Of a DNA stretch of 64,000 bases, positions 36,612 through 45,089 are shown piece by piece (position 1 is the first letter of the stretch; each line of letters begins with the position of its first letter). The translations under genes and the position numbers were made by a program. The notes under the pieces are model-generated. The model was not told where the DNA came from, did no database searches, and saw only the letters and a list, made by a program, of their open reading frames with translations. The stretch covers positions 868,001-932,000 of the forward strand of contig NZ_CP115920.1 in the NCBI RefSeq assembly GCF_040412085.2, read 5' to 3'. The stretch comes from Vibrio sp. CB1-14. Its GTDB lineage: Bacteria; Pseudomonadota; Gammaproteobacteria; Enterobacterales; Vibrionaceae.

Positions 36612-38133
36612 ATCCTAGCTCCTTTAGGTAAGCTGCCATTTCAGCTTCTAGATCTGCGAGATCGTTTTGCAGTGACAAGCGTTCACTACGTACCGCAACC
36701 AAATCAATCTCTTCTTCTTCCTCAAAGGTATCAACATAACGAGGGATGTTGAGGTTGTAGTCATTCTCGGCAATCTCTTCTAGCGAAGCTAGGTATGAGT
36801 ATTTATCTGTGGTTTCACGTGCCTTGTAGGTATCAACGATTTTCTGAATATTTTCAGGCGTTAATAGGTTCTGGTTTTTACCTGACTTGTACTCACGAGA
36901 AGCATCAATAAACAGTACTTTATTATCGTCTTTCTGTTTTTTGAACAGAAGAATAGCCGCTGGAATGCCTGTACCGAAGAACAGTTTCTCGGGCAGACCA
37001 ATGACGGTATCTAGTAGGTTTTCGTCAATGAGTTGCTTACGGATTTTACCCTCTGAGGAGGAGCGGAATAGCACACCATGAGGCACAACCACCCCCATAC
37101 GACCGCCTTTTTTACCTTGAGAAGCGGGCTTTAGCGTCTCAATCATGTGTGAGATAAACGCATAGTCACCTTTGGTTTTAGGTGGAATACCGCGACGGAA
37201 GCGACCAAAGTGGTCATTGCCTGCATCTTCAAAGCCCCATTTATCAAGAGAGAACGGAGGGTTCGCTGTTACTACATCAAAGTGCAGCAGTCCGCCTTCT
37301 TTGTCTTGTAGCTTAGGATTACGGATGGTATCGCCCCACTCAATACGGTGGTTGTCTTCACCGTGTAGGAACATGTTCATCTTAGCTAGTGACCAGGTTG
37401 AACCAATCGCTTCTTGTCCAAACAGAGCGTACTGCTTAGAGCCTGCAAAGTTGTTCTGTACTTGCTTACCACACTTCATCAATAGTGAGCCTGAACCACA
37501 AGCTGGGTCACAAATGCTGTCACCTTGTTGTGGCTCTAAGATAATAGAAAGCAGATCGGAAACCTCAGGTGGGGTATAGAACTCACCTGCCGACTTACCA
37601 CTGCCTGCTGCAAAGTGTTTGATGAGGTACTCGTATGCGTTACCAATCACGTCTAGCGAACCAACGCGGCTTGGGCGCAGGTTTAGGGTCTCTTTACCAA
37701 AGTCTTCTAGTAGGTGGCGCAGAATGTCGTTTTTCTGCTTTTCGTCACCTAGTTTATCAGTGTTGAAGCTAATGTCTTGGAAGACATTCTTGAGCTTAGT
37801 GCCGTTAGCTTCTTCAATCGCATGTAGAGCTTGGTCGATACGAGAACCATTACCAGGCTCATGACGAGCTTCGTACAAATCCCAGAATGTTGAACCTACA
37901 GGGATTTTGAAAGATTGGCTTTCCATCATTTCTGAGATCAGCTCAGGAATGTCACCGTACTCTTCTTTAAGTTCATCGTATTTGTCTTGGTGAACATCAG
38001 AGATGTACTTTAGGAATAAGGTCGTCAGGATGAAGTCTTTATAGATAGACGGATCAACCGTACCTCGGAAGGTGTCACACGCTCCCCATACCGCTTTGTT
38101 GATGTCATCTTGATTGATTTTAGTGTGTGGCAT
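36601..38133 (-). CDS. hsdM: Type I DNA methyltransferase subunit M
   Basis: 510 residues. The N-terminal helical HsdM domain (VWGACDTFRGTVDPSIYKDFILTTLFLKYISD) is followed by AdoMet motif DPACGSG (209-215) and catalytic NPPF (291-294), typical of N6-adenine methylases. It protects host DNA. It starts 6 bases after a half-sized S-like gene and is coupled to hsdS. Confidence 0.95.
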   Translation of the reverse strand: MPHTKINQDDINKAVWGACDTFRGTVDPSIYKDFILTTLFLKYISDVHQDKYDELKEEYGDIPELISEMMESQSFKIPVGSTFWDLYEARHEPGNGSRIDQALHAIEEANGTKLKNVFQDISFNTDKLGDEKQKNDILRHLLEDFGKETLNLRPSRVGSLDVIGNAYEYLIKHFAAGSGKSAGEFYTPPEVSDLLSIILEPQQGDSICDPACGSGSLLMKCGKQVQNNFAGSKQYALFGQEAIGSTWSLAKMNMFLHGEDNHRIEWGDTIRNPKLQDKEGGLLHFDVVTANPPFSLDKWGFEDAGNDHFGRFRRGIPPKTKGDYAFISHMIETLKPASQGKKGGRMGVVVPHGVLFRSSSEGKIRKQLIDENLLDTVIGLPEKLFFGTGIPAAILLFKKQKDDNKVLFIDASREYKSGKNQNLLTPENIQKIVDTYKARETTDKYSYLASLEEIAENDYNLNIPRYVDTFEEEEEIDLVAVRSERLSLQNDLADLEAEMAAYLKELGYEA

Positions 38134-38139
38134 GATTTC

Positions 38140-38739
38140 CTAGCCCTTAAATTGTTCAGAATTCTGGATTAAGTCAGTAGCTATAGCATTAAGTAGCTGC
38201 TGACGATTATTTATAAGCTTATGAAGTAATGCATTTTCTTTAATGCTTGCTGCATAAAGCTTGGCAATAGTGTTCTGTTTTTCTATCTCTGGTATCGATA
38301 GCTCAACATCGGCCAATACTGGCTTTCTAATGTTTGTTTGTGTGCTGCCTTCAGCACTCTTTCTAAAGTACTGCTGCACAGGCTTTTGATTGAGCTGCCA
38401 AGCCAAGAACATAGGGTTTATCTTATCGCGTTGCGATGACTTGATACGGATCTGAAACAGGCTAGGAGAACTGATTACGTCTTCTAGTTGTTCAGGAACG
38501 TAGGCTGCATAAGTTCTCATCCCCTTGGCAATGAACAAAACATCGCCTTGTTCAAGCCACATAGGCTGCTTCTTACCTGTTAATTCCGTTCTCACCAACT
38601 CGGTGCTTTGCAATTCACCCAGATCACTGATGTCTTTTGCTTGCACAACTTGAACAGAAGCATTTGGGTCATGCTTGATTGACCCGCGAAATGGGTAGCC
38701 AGCATGAATATCCGCTACCTCTGATAGTCGTAGTCTCAT
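38140..38739 (-). CDS. Half-sized HsdS-like protein (single recognition domain)
   Basis: 199 residues: RLSEVADIHAGYPFRGSI and the closing IPEIEKQNTIAKLYAASIKENALLHKLINNRQQLLNAIATDLI give one target-recognition domain plus one coiled coil. This is half the length of a normal S subunit. It is the first gene of the operon, just before hsdM. It may dimerise as a second specificity subunit or compete with HsdS. No frameshift partner is seen next to it, so it is probably a real short protein. Confidence 0.75.
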   Translation of the reverse strand: MRLRLSEVADIHAGYPFRGSIKHDPNASVQVVQAKDISDLGELQSTELVRTELTGKKQPMWLEQGDVLFIAKGMRTYAAYVPEQLEDVISSPSLFQIRIKSSQRDKINPMFLAWQLNQKPVQQYFRKSAEGSTQTNIRKPVLADVELSIPEIEKQNTIAKLYAASIKENALLHKLINNRQQLLNAIATDLIQNSEQFKG

Positions 38740-38835
38740 TCCAACACCTCAAATTTTAACTTGCACCCATTGTGGTTACTTTAAGCAAATACGTCAAGAA
38801 AAAAAATGCAGGAATAAAAAACTGCAAATTTTAAG

Positions 38836-38864
38836 TTGACTAAATTTCAAACCGATCATAAGAT
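38836..38864 (+). promoter_or_regulatory. Sigma-70-like promoter for the PD-(D/E)XK gene
   Basis: TTGACT (38836-38841), a 17-base spacer and TAAGAT (38859-38864) lie about 30 bases before the gene start at 38895. Confidence 0.6.
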
Positions 38865-38894
38865 TATTTGCAGTAAACGAATGGAGCAAAAATC

Positions 38895-39653
38895 ATGAGT
38901 GGACAAAAAGCAGTACAAAACGGTAAAGCATTTGAGTCAAAGATCTTTGCAGTACTTAAGCAAATCCCAGGCGTGAATGTGATTAAGGATATTCCATATC
39001 CATCTATCTACAGTGCTTATTCAACCAAGCATAAAACTAAGATGGAGTTCAGAGCAGAGAACATATCTCTGACATTTGAAACCTTGGATTTCCAAGGTAA
39101 CAAGATCACCAAAACTCGCTTGTTCAACACATTGAACATTGAGTGTAAGTATCAGGAAGACTCGGGGACGACAGATGAAAAGTACCCACTGGTCTATGAG
39201 AACGCACTGATCAGTGATGCTGAAGCCACTCTATTTGTTTACGAAGATCCGTTGAAGAACATTAAGCGTGGTGCGTTGGAGTTTATGTACGACAAGGCAC
39301 TGAACTCAGGTGAGAGATTAATAGTGATGGACTTTGATAGCTTCCTTGCGAATGTGAATAAGCAATATGCATTGGAGCTTGTTGCGGCAAGGTTTGAGCA
39401 AGGTTCTGAGCTATTTCAAGCTAATCACCCTAGGCTGAAAATGCTGGATTCATACTCTCGAAAGCGCTTCAACCAAGCGATGAGAAAGAATGAACAGTGT
39501 GGAGAGTTCTTTGACGAGTACCTAGATTGCCAACGTGATTTCCACAATTTTATCGCAAGGCATGGGGTACAAAGCCGTGATTACCTGCCGTATTTAAACA
39601 ATTTAAGAACCTTACGAGCAGGGATCACTGAATGTTTACCAAACTTAAATTAA
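38895..39653 (+). CDS. Putative PD-(D/E)XK nuclease
   Basis: 252 residues. Glu14, IECKYQ (82-87) and SGTTDEK (90-96) match the core of PD-(D/E)XK nucleases, where E/D-x-K plus a following Gln bind metal. The C-terminal half (HPRLKMLDSYSRKRFNQAMRKNEQCGEFF) is helical. It is divergent from the restriction operon, has its own promoter, and is followed 13 bases later by a small Cys-rich gene. No close named family is recognised; a role in restriction or anti-plasmid defence is inference. Confidence 0.55.
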   Translation: MSGQKAVQNGKAFESKIFAVLKQIPGVNVIKDIPYPSIYSAYSTKHKTKMEFRAENISLTFETLDFQGNKITKTRLFNTLNIECKYQEDSGTTDEKYPLVYENALISDAEATLFVYEDPLKNIKRGALEFMYDKALNSGERLIVMDFDSFLANVNKQYALELVAARFEQGSELFQANHPRLKMLDSYSRKRFNQAMRKNEQCGEFFDEYLDCQRDFHNFIARHGVQSRDYLPYLNNLRTLRAGITECLPNLN

Positions 39654-39666
39654 GGAGATTTAATCT

Positions 39667-40005
39667 ATGACTGTAACTGAGAAACTATTGGCTGCTCTAC
39701 TAGAGCGTGGTGTCTTTGATAACGAAGAGCAGAAAGTGTCAGGCATTGCTAAATTAGCTATTGAGAAGAGTTTCGATAGCCTGAGCCATGCTCAGAAGTA
39801 TGTTCTATCACCATGGCTGTCGCAGCACTGTACAGGCTCAACTGACCCTGGTGGTCATCATAATGGCTGTTGCGTAGAGTTAGATGGCGATGAACTGCTC
39901 GAAGCTATCGAATTGGCAGATGACACCGAGTGTTTACAGTGTGATAGCTGCCGTAATGATGATTCATATTACGCACATCAGTACGACAAACTAATGGCTG
40001 AGTAG
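39667..40005 (+). CDS. Small Cys/His-rich protein of unknown function
   Basis: 112 residues, acidic, with HCTGSTDPGGHHNGCC and CLQCDSC clusters near the C-terminal half that could bind zinc. A GGAG ribosome-binding site precedes the ATG. It is 13 bases downstream of the putative nuclease gene and ends before a hairpin terminator, so the two form an operon. Function unknown; a nuclease regulator is one possibility. Confidence 0.55.
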   Translation: MTVTEKLLAALLERGVFDNEEQKVSGIAKLAIEKSFDSLSHAQKYVLSPWLSQHCTGSTDPGGHHNGCCVELDGDELLEAIELADDTECLQCDSCRNDDSYYAHQYDKLMAE

Positions 40006-40054
40006 CCAACGGACACTTATGCAATACCATAAACGAAATGCATTATGTTGAATT

Positions 40055-40080
40055 GGGTTAGCAATTGGCTAACCCGTCTT
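40055..40080. terminator. Terminator between the small Cys-rich gene and the rep gene
   Basis: GGGTTAGC-AATTG-GCTAACCC followed by GTCTTTT. It serves convergent genes. Confidence 0.75.
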
Positions 40081-40087
40081 TTATTGC

Positions 40088-42433
40088 TTAAGAGTGAAGG
40101 TAACTCAGATATCGCTTGGTGTGTTTTGCTAGCGATATTCGCGCTTTTTGATGCTTACCGCCATAGGGGCCGAAATGAAGCCCCAAGGATTTTAGTATGG
40201 CTTTAATCATGCGGGTAGCTTTATCAGTACTATCAACCGTTTTAACTTGAGAGTACGTTCCGAGATAGCAATTAAGCAATTTTTGATGTCTCTTTAGACT
40301 AGTTGCTATTTTTATAACATCGGACTTAAATATGAACAGTTGGGACTTTTCAACATCGAATTTGTAGCCCCTAAGTACAATCGAGTGAATGATTTTTGCT
40401 GATTCATGAAGGTTAGGATCATAGTTCTTTTTACTCGTTGTCAGATACTCATGTCTCACAAAGGGCAGATAATCAAACATCTCTCGATTAAACGACCAGT
40501 CAAATTCGACATCTTCACGCGTAACCGACTTAAGAAGGTAGATCTTTTTAACGTCGTATTTTTTTAAAGCGGCAATATCCAGTGAATTTTTCTCATTTGA
40601 ACGAGTTAACTTTTGTTTTTTTTCTTTTGAAATGTCAGGGCTTTCGATGATTGCTTGGATAAAATGATCATTTAGCTTCTTTTTTTTCAATTGATATAAA
40701 AGAAAAGCGTCGTTTTGTCGATTTTGACCTGAACTGGTGACTTTTACATCAAACCCTAATAGCTCCAGAGTATGAAAAAGAGACAGTGCTAATGAAAAGT
40801 TTTGTTTTTCTTTTCTTTCAATGACGGATTTTTTCAATTTTTCTTTCTCTTTTTGGATCTTCAGTGCAGAGAAGTCACGGATTTGTCTGAACTTGTGAAA
40901 AGTCTGGACTGAAAAGCAAATTGTCGTCGCTTTTCTAAAACGCCGAGAGAAGTTGATGAGTTCTTGAGGGGCTAGGGTTTTGTCACAGATTACATGCACT
41001 TTATCAGTGTAATAGGTCTCAATAGAGAAACCTGAACCTAGGCAAGGGGAGGCAAGTATTGCCGCATACTTATGAATCTCATCATTTGGGGAGGCTAGGA
41101 AGGCTTTCTGTTCTGGGTTGTCCTTGTTGTCACCATGTACGACCAAAATATTTTGTTTTAGGGCGACATCTTCACAATCTAACCCTTTATGATTTTTAAA
41201 CTCTAGATCTACGAGGGTTTGTTTAAGTGTTTGACGGCTGTCAAATAAAAACACTCGATCAGAAAGAAGTACCTTCTTAAGATCGGGTTGCTGAAGAAAG
41301 ACGTCTTTACTTTGAATTTCGGCAGTGATGTGTCGGTAAGGGTTTTCAGTACATTCCATGACTGTTAGGTCACCTCGTATACCCCTTAGGAACTCAAGAC
41401 TTATATTACTCAGATCAGCATCACCGACAATGACCTTTCTGGCATTGCGGAGTGCTTCACAAATGGCCTGGAAAACGAGGTCGGCATCCATCTGCGGGTT
41501 GTTACCTGAGCAGACTATGGCACTAAGTACTTTTTCAAATTCATCGATGATCAATACATCACAGTTGAGCGCTGCATTGAGTAGGTGTGGTTTGTGGATG
41601 CTGTTAATGACAAGCGCAAGAGAGTTTGCGCGTTCAATGCCGAACAGGGCATTAGATTGGTAATTTGTCGTATTGTTATTTTTACAAAACTGGTCAACAA
41701 GTGCAATTAAATGCGATACGTAGACAACCTTGTTCTTTTCACCAGCGTTTTGGGCGATAGGGCTGAATACATGCTTTGTCTTTCCAACTCCCGTCTTTGC
41801 TTTTACTGCAATAGTATGGCTTGCTGTAAAGCTAGGGTGATCGGTTAATGTGTTAATCGACGGCACTCTATATTGCCTAAAGCTGTGGTTGATGTTTAGA
41901 TTTCCTTCAATCAATATTCGGTTATTAGCAATATATTGATCGAGGGACTGAGTGGCAACTTCACGATCTGATTCTCCTAGGTAGTAAGAAGTTAGATCTT
42001 TCGCTGTTTCAAAAGTTAGAGGAATGTATTTAATTGCAACGGAAGATACCAGTTGCAGCAACTCAGCGTCTTTTGTTGCTTGATAGCCTGCGTACAGGTA
42101 TGCCAACTCATCATCTACCTTAAACATTTTGTCGTTGGCTGCATCATGTATTGGCAGCTTATGTTTGTAGAAGTTAGATCTAAATACATCAGCAGTTCGT
42201 GCTGTGTAATTTCTAGAATCAACGATAATACTGCTAATTTTTTGTTTTGCACCTAAGTAGTACCGACATATCTCTGGGATATTTGATATGACGTCATTAG
42301 GTGGTGCTACAACCTTGTCCCCAGTATCCGATGGACATTGAATTTTTGGGTGTGCTAACACCCTGACTGTGGACGATTCACTGTTAGATACTACTTGGTG
42401 ACCGAACGATTGGCCGATTGCGATATTATTCAT
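40088..42433 (-). CDS. Replication-type P-loop ATPase/helicase of the island
   Basis: 781 residues from ATG 42433, preceded by AAGAGGTAGAG; the frame runs upstream to 42532 without another good start. Walker A AKTGVGKT (212-219) and CDVLIIDEFEKVL (291-303) define an SF2-type helicase domain like origin-binding/CyRepA1 replication proteins. The C-terminal region is Lys-rich. Its place next to alpA and the integrase is typical of satellite or integrative-element replication proteins. It probably starts element replication, but no primase motif is recognised. Confidence 0.6.
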   Translation of the reverse strand: MNNIAIGQSFGHQVVSNSESSTVRVLAHPKIQCPSDTGDKVVAPPNDVISNIPEICRYYLGAKQKISSIIVDSRNYTARTADVFRSNFYKHKLPIHDAANDKMFKVDDELAYLYAGYQATKDAELLQLVSSVAIKYIPLTFETAKDLTSYYLGESDREVATQSLDQYIANNRILIEGNLNINHSFRQYRVPSINTLTDHPSFTASHTIAVKAKTGVGKTKHVFSPIAQNAGEKNKVVYVSHLIALVDQFCKNNNTTNYQSNALFGIERANSLALVINSIHKPHLLNAALNCDVLIIDEFEKVLSAIVCSGNNPQMDADLVFQAICEALRNARKVIVGDADLSNISLEFLRGIRGDLTVMECTENPYRHITAEIQSKDVFLQQPDLKKVLLSDRVFLFDSRQTLKQTLVDLEFKNHKGLDCEDVALKQNILVVHGDNKDNPEQKAFLASPNDEIHKYAAILASPCLGSGFSIETYYTDKVHVICDKTLAPQELINFSRRFRKATTICFSVQTFHKFRQIRDFSALKIQKEKEKLKKSVIERKEKQNFSLALSLFHTLELLGFDVKVTSSGQNRQNDAFLLYQLKKKKLNDHFIQAIIESPDISKEKKQKLTRSNEKNSLDIAALKKYDVKKIYLLKSVTREDVEFDWSFNREMFDYLPFVRHEYLTTSKKNYDPNLHESAKIIHSIVLRGYKFDVEKSQLFIFKSDVIKIATSLKRHQKLLNCYLGTYSQVKTVDSTDKATRMIKAILKSLGLHFGPYGGKHQKARISLAKHTKRYLSYLHS

Positions 42434-42559
42434 CTCTACCTCTTGAACTACTGCTAAGAGGAAAGTGGAGTATTTGTTAGTTATGTATATATATTTAGAA
42501 AAGCTCCACTTTCCCTTTTTATCTTTGAGCATGCTAAAGCATGCAATATCAACTAGTTG

Positions 42560-42826
42560 TTAAGCTGCTGATTGGTAGAAAGTGTTTTCGAGTAGAGATT
42601 GTCTCTGAACTAGTAAGTCAGAAACGGTTTCACGCAAATCTTGCCCTGTCGCCATAGCAAGGATCGTCATATCGACTTCATGCGAAAGAAAGCCAACGGA
42701 GTTTGCTCCAAGAGGTATTGAGGGCGGGAATGTGCCATCATTGATTTTGCGGTGAAGTGTCGCTTTTGAGAAAGGGATACGTTTTAGAACTTCAGTTTTA
42801 CGTTCGATGCGGAAATTTGTGTTCAT
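42560..42826 (-). CDS. alpA: AlpA-family excision/transcription regulator
   Basis: 88 residues with a MerR-like winged HTH: RIERKTEVLKRIPFSKATLHRKINDGTFPPSIPLGANSVGFLSHEVD. AlpA proteins activate excision and integrase genes of satellite prophages. It sits between rep and int, the normal P4/PICI-like order. The C-terminal tail (SDLLVQRQSLLENTFYQSAA) is longer than in the phage P4 relative. Confidence 0.85.
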   Translation of the reverse strand: MNTNFRIERKTEVLKRIPFSKATLHRKINDGTFPPSIPLGANSVGFLSHEVDMTILAMATGQDLRETVSDLLVQRQSLLENTFYQSAA

Positions 42827-43242
42827 AGGGAGACTTCCAATTCATTTAATTACAGTTTGCGTAAGTTCTCTTAGTAGTTGCTCTGCATCTATGCTTGCCA
42901 TTCCATTTAACATGGTTGTGCAACCCACATGTGTAGGTAGACAGATCCTATGTAAAAATAGAATTAGTTTGAATGTAAGCTTTTATGCGAAAGGAATAGT
43001 CTCAAGCACAAAAATTTTCTTTAAAACACAAGCGTAGAGCTAAAAATAGCTACTAGAGATATATAAATGAATCAAAAGTATTGCTGCGGTATACACCAAA
43101 TTGAATTTGATGGTGTTTACGTGTTCTGTATTTGTCTCCTGTTGTTAAAGTTACTTATTCGTCTGGATGCATCTAGATATAATTTATTTGATGATCTTAA
43201 GTCAATGATAAGTAACTAAAACAATGTAAAGTGTGACGCTTG
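42827..43242. other. Region between alpA and the integrase gene
   Basis: 416 bases, mostly non-coding. On the plus strand a frame 43067-43219 (50 codons: MNQKYCCGIHQIEFDGVYVF.. to ..MISN) begins with ATG but only a weak ribosome-binding site. It should hold the alpA promoter and excision control sites. No clear attachment-arm sites are seen. Confidence 0.4.
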
Positions 43243-44472
43243 TCACGCTGGGGTGGGTTTGGCTATAGTGTTTGCGTTGAAAGAGGCGGTTAAAATGTAG
43301 TCACTCCACCAGGCCATGATGTTTCGGCGCTTTTCTAAGTATTCTGCGTTGTTATAGATGTCGCGAATAGTATTTTGATCAACATGGGCAAGACAAAGTT
43401 CGATTGCATCCTTATCAAATCCCTGTTCGTTCAAAGCTGTACTACCGATCGAACGCATACCGTGGCTTACTAGTATTCCCGCCATTCCAGCTCTCTTAAT
43501 TACGGCATTAACCGACTGGCTATTCATATGGCTGCTTGGGGTTTTGCTACTTGGGAATATATACTGCTGTCCAAATGAGATGGGCTTCATGAACTCTAAC
43601 AATTGAAGAGTAGCGTCAGTTAAAGGTATTTTATGATCCCGCTTCATCTTCATTTTTTCTTTTGGTATAACCCAAAGCCTTTTGTCAGTGTCAATTTCGC
43701 TCCACTCTGCGGTGGCACACTCAACAGGGCGAGTTAACGTATGAAGTTGAAATTCAAAGGCACAGCGAGTCGCCATTTTAGTATTTACTTTTGACATGGC
43801 GTTCATCAGAAAACTAAGATTTTTTGGTTCTATCGTTTTCATATGCATGGTTTTAGGTTTTCTGAAAACCTGTTTGATATCTGCTAATGGGTTAGCTTCA
43901 ATCTTTCCCATATTAGTTGCGTAGATCATGACTTCATTTATACGCTGACAAACACGTTTGACAGTTTCTAATGAACCTTGTTGTTCTAAAGGTCTCAGTT
44001 GTTTAATGACAGTTGGAGCAAGTATATCGCGTATAGGTAGCTGTCCCAGGTTTGGGAAAATGTGCAGTTCTAGCGAACGCCAAATGTCGTCAGCATAGTC
44101 GCTTGATACAGAGTCGCGCTTTAATTCAAACCATTCCATAGCTACGGTTTTTAAAGTGTCTTCAACTGCAAGTTGTTCAGCCACTAACTTGTTATCTCTA
44201 TGCGTTTTTGGATCTATCCCTTCCGCAACGAGTTGACGCATTTCTCGTGTCTTCTCTCTTGCAGATGCGAGAGTTATGTCTGGAAATACGCCGAGACCGA
44301 TATTCTTGCGTTTTTTGGTCACTGGGTGGGTGTAATTGAAAATCCAAGACTTAGTGCCGTTGGGCTTTATTCTTAGTAGTAACCCGTTACCGTCACCTAG
44401 AGAGTATTCTTTGTCTTGTGGCTTCGATTTACTCACTTGCGTAGTAGATAAGGGCTTGATTGATTTAGCCAT
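43243..44472 (-). CDS. int: Tyrosine integrase of the ssrA-integrated island
   Basis: 409 residues. The N-terminal arm-binding domain (SLGDGNGLLLRIKPNGTKSWIFNYTHP) is followed by the catalytic domain with Arg248 (HTLTRPVE), His337-x-x-Arg340 (HGMRS), His363 and the nucleophile Tyr373 (RDIYNNAEYLEKRR), as in P4-type integrases. ATG 44472 has AGAGGAAG at a good distance; the frame goes back to 44499. It lies about 170 bases from the 34-bp attachment site in the ssrA 3' end, so it should carry out integration and excision there. Confidence 0.95.
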   Translation of the reverse strand: MAKSIKPLSTTQVSKSKPQDKEYSLGDGNGLLLRIKPNGTKSWIFNYTHPVTKKRKNIGLGVFPDITLASAREKTREMRQLVAEGIDPKTHRDNKLVAEQLAVEDTLKTVAMEWFELKRDSVSSDYADDIWRSLELHIFPNLGQLPIRDILAPTVIKQLRPLEQQGSLETVKRVCQRINEVMIYATNMGKIEANPLADIKQVFRKPKTMHMKTIEPKNLSFLMNAMSKVNTKMATRCAFEFQLHTLTRPVECATAEWSEIDTDKRLWVIPKEKMKMKRDHKIPLTDATLQLLEFMKPISFGQQYIFPSSKTPSSHMNSQSVNAVIKRAGMAGILVSHGMRSIGSTALNEQGFDKDAIELCLAHVDQNTIRDIYNNAEYLEKRRNIMAWWSDYILTASFNANTIAKPTPA

Positions 44473-44615
44473 TCTGTCTTCCTCTGACTGATGTAACACT
44501 AGATTGGTAACACTGCTGGTGGTGTTACATCGTATGTTACTTTAAGACCGAGGTTTAGTGAAACGGTATGAGACGCGGTGATCTAGAGAGGCCTGATTTT
44601 ATAAGGCTTCAGATA

Positions 44616-44645
44616 CAAAAACGGGACATCCTGAGATGTCCCGTT
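44616..44645 (-). terminator. ssrA terminator supplied by the island
   Basis: On the minus strand AACGGGACATC-TCAG-GATGTCCCGTT is followed by TTTTG. Its stem differs from the displaced terminators at 12.9 and 14.9 kb, but the flanks GATACAAAAA and CCAAACGTTTGG are shared. It appears to replace the ssrA terminator lost on integration. Confidence 0.85.
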
Positions 44646-44677
44646 CCAAACGTTTGGTGGAGCTGGCGGGAGTTGAA
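44644..44677. repeat. Right attachment site of the main island (34-bp direct repeat)
   Basis: These 34 bases are identical to 14935-14968 and include the last 23 bases of ssrA (acceptor and T-arm). Integration here keeps the tmRNA 3' end intact. Confidence 0.9.
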
Positions 44678-45021
44678 CCCGCGTCCAAAAACCATTCATC
44701 ATTGGTACTACATGCTTAGTCGATCTTTAAATTCACCACCAACCTGCGAACCGACACGCTAGTTAATGGCTATCCTGAATTGAATTTCGAACTTCATCTC
44801 TCAGGCGGGAGAATCCGATCTAGCTAGTTTGGGTTTGACTCTTTGTTGTTCCCCGTCTTACAAGCGGAAGCTAGGGCAAAGAGGCTCTGAGCAGGTTATT
44901 AAGCTGCTAGTGCGTAGTTTTCGTCGTTTGCGACTATTTTTTTGCGGCTTTTTACGTGGCCAACCGCCCCACGGCATGCACCTCAGACTTCAAAATTCCT
45001 GTCGAATCCTAAATCAGCCCC
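44655..45021 (-). ncRNA. ssrA: tmRNA (transfer-messenger RNA)
   Basis: The 367-nt RNA starts GGGGCTGATTTAGGATTCGA and ends ..GGTTCAACTCCCGCCAGCTCCACCA on the minus strand. The tag frame at 44899-44931 encodes ANDENYALAA-stop. Together with SmpB it rescues stalled ribosomes. Its 3' end is the attachment site of the island. Confidence 0.98.
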
Positions 45022-45035
45022 AAAGTGTTCTTCGC

Positions 45036-45063
45036 ATGTTACCAGAAAAGCATGGCCTGTCTA
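45036..45063 (-). promoter_or_regulatory. Putative ssrA promoter
   Basis: On the minus strand TAGACA (45058-45063), a 16-base spacer and TAACAT (45036-45041) lie upstream of the mature 5' end. Transcription would start a few bases before the RNase P processing site. Confidence 0.5.
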
Positions 45064-45089
45064 GCACTGCGGAGTTTAACTGGTCAGTT

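Noticed and set aside
29096..38739. BREX or DISARM system
   Set aside because: The methylase is an HsdM with HsdS and HsdR partners; there is no PglZ, BrxC/BrxL, DrmA or DrmB-type gene.
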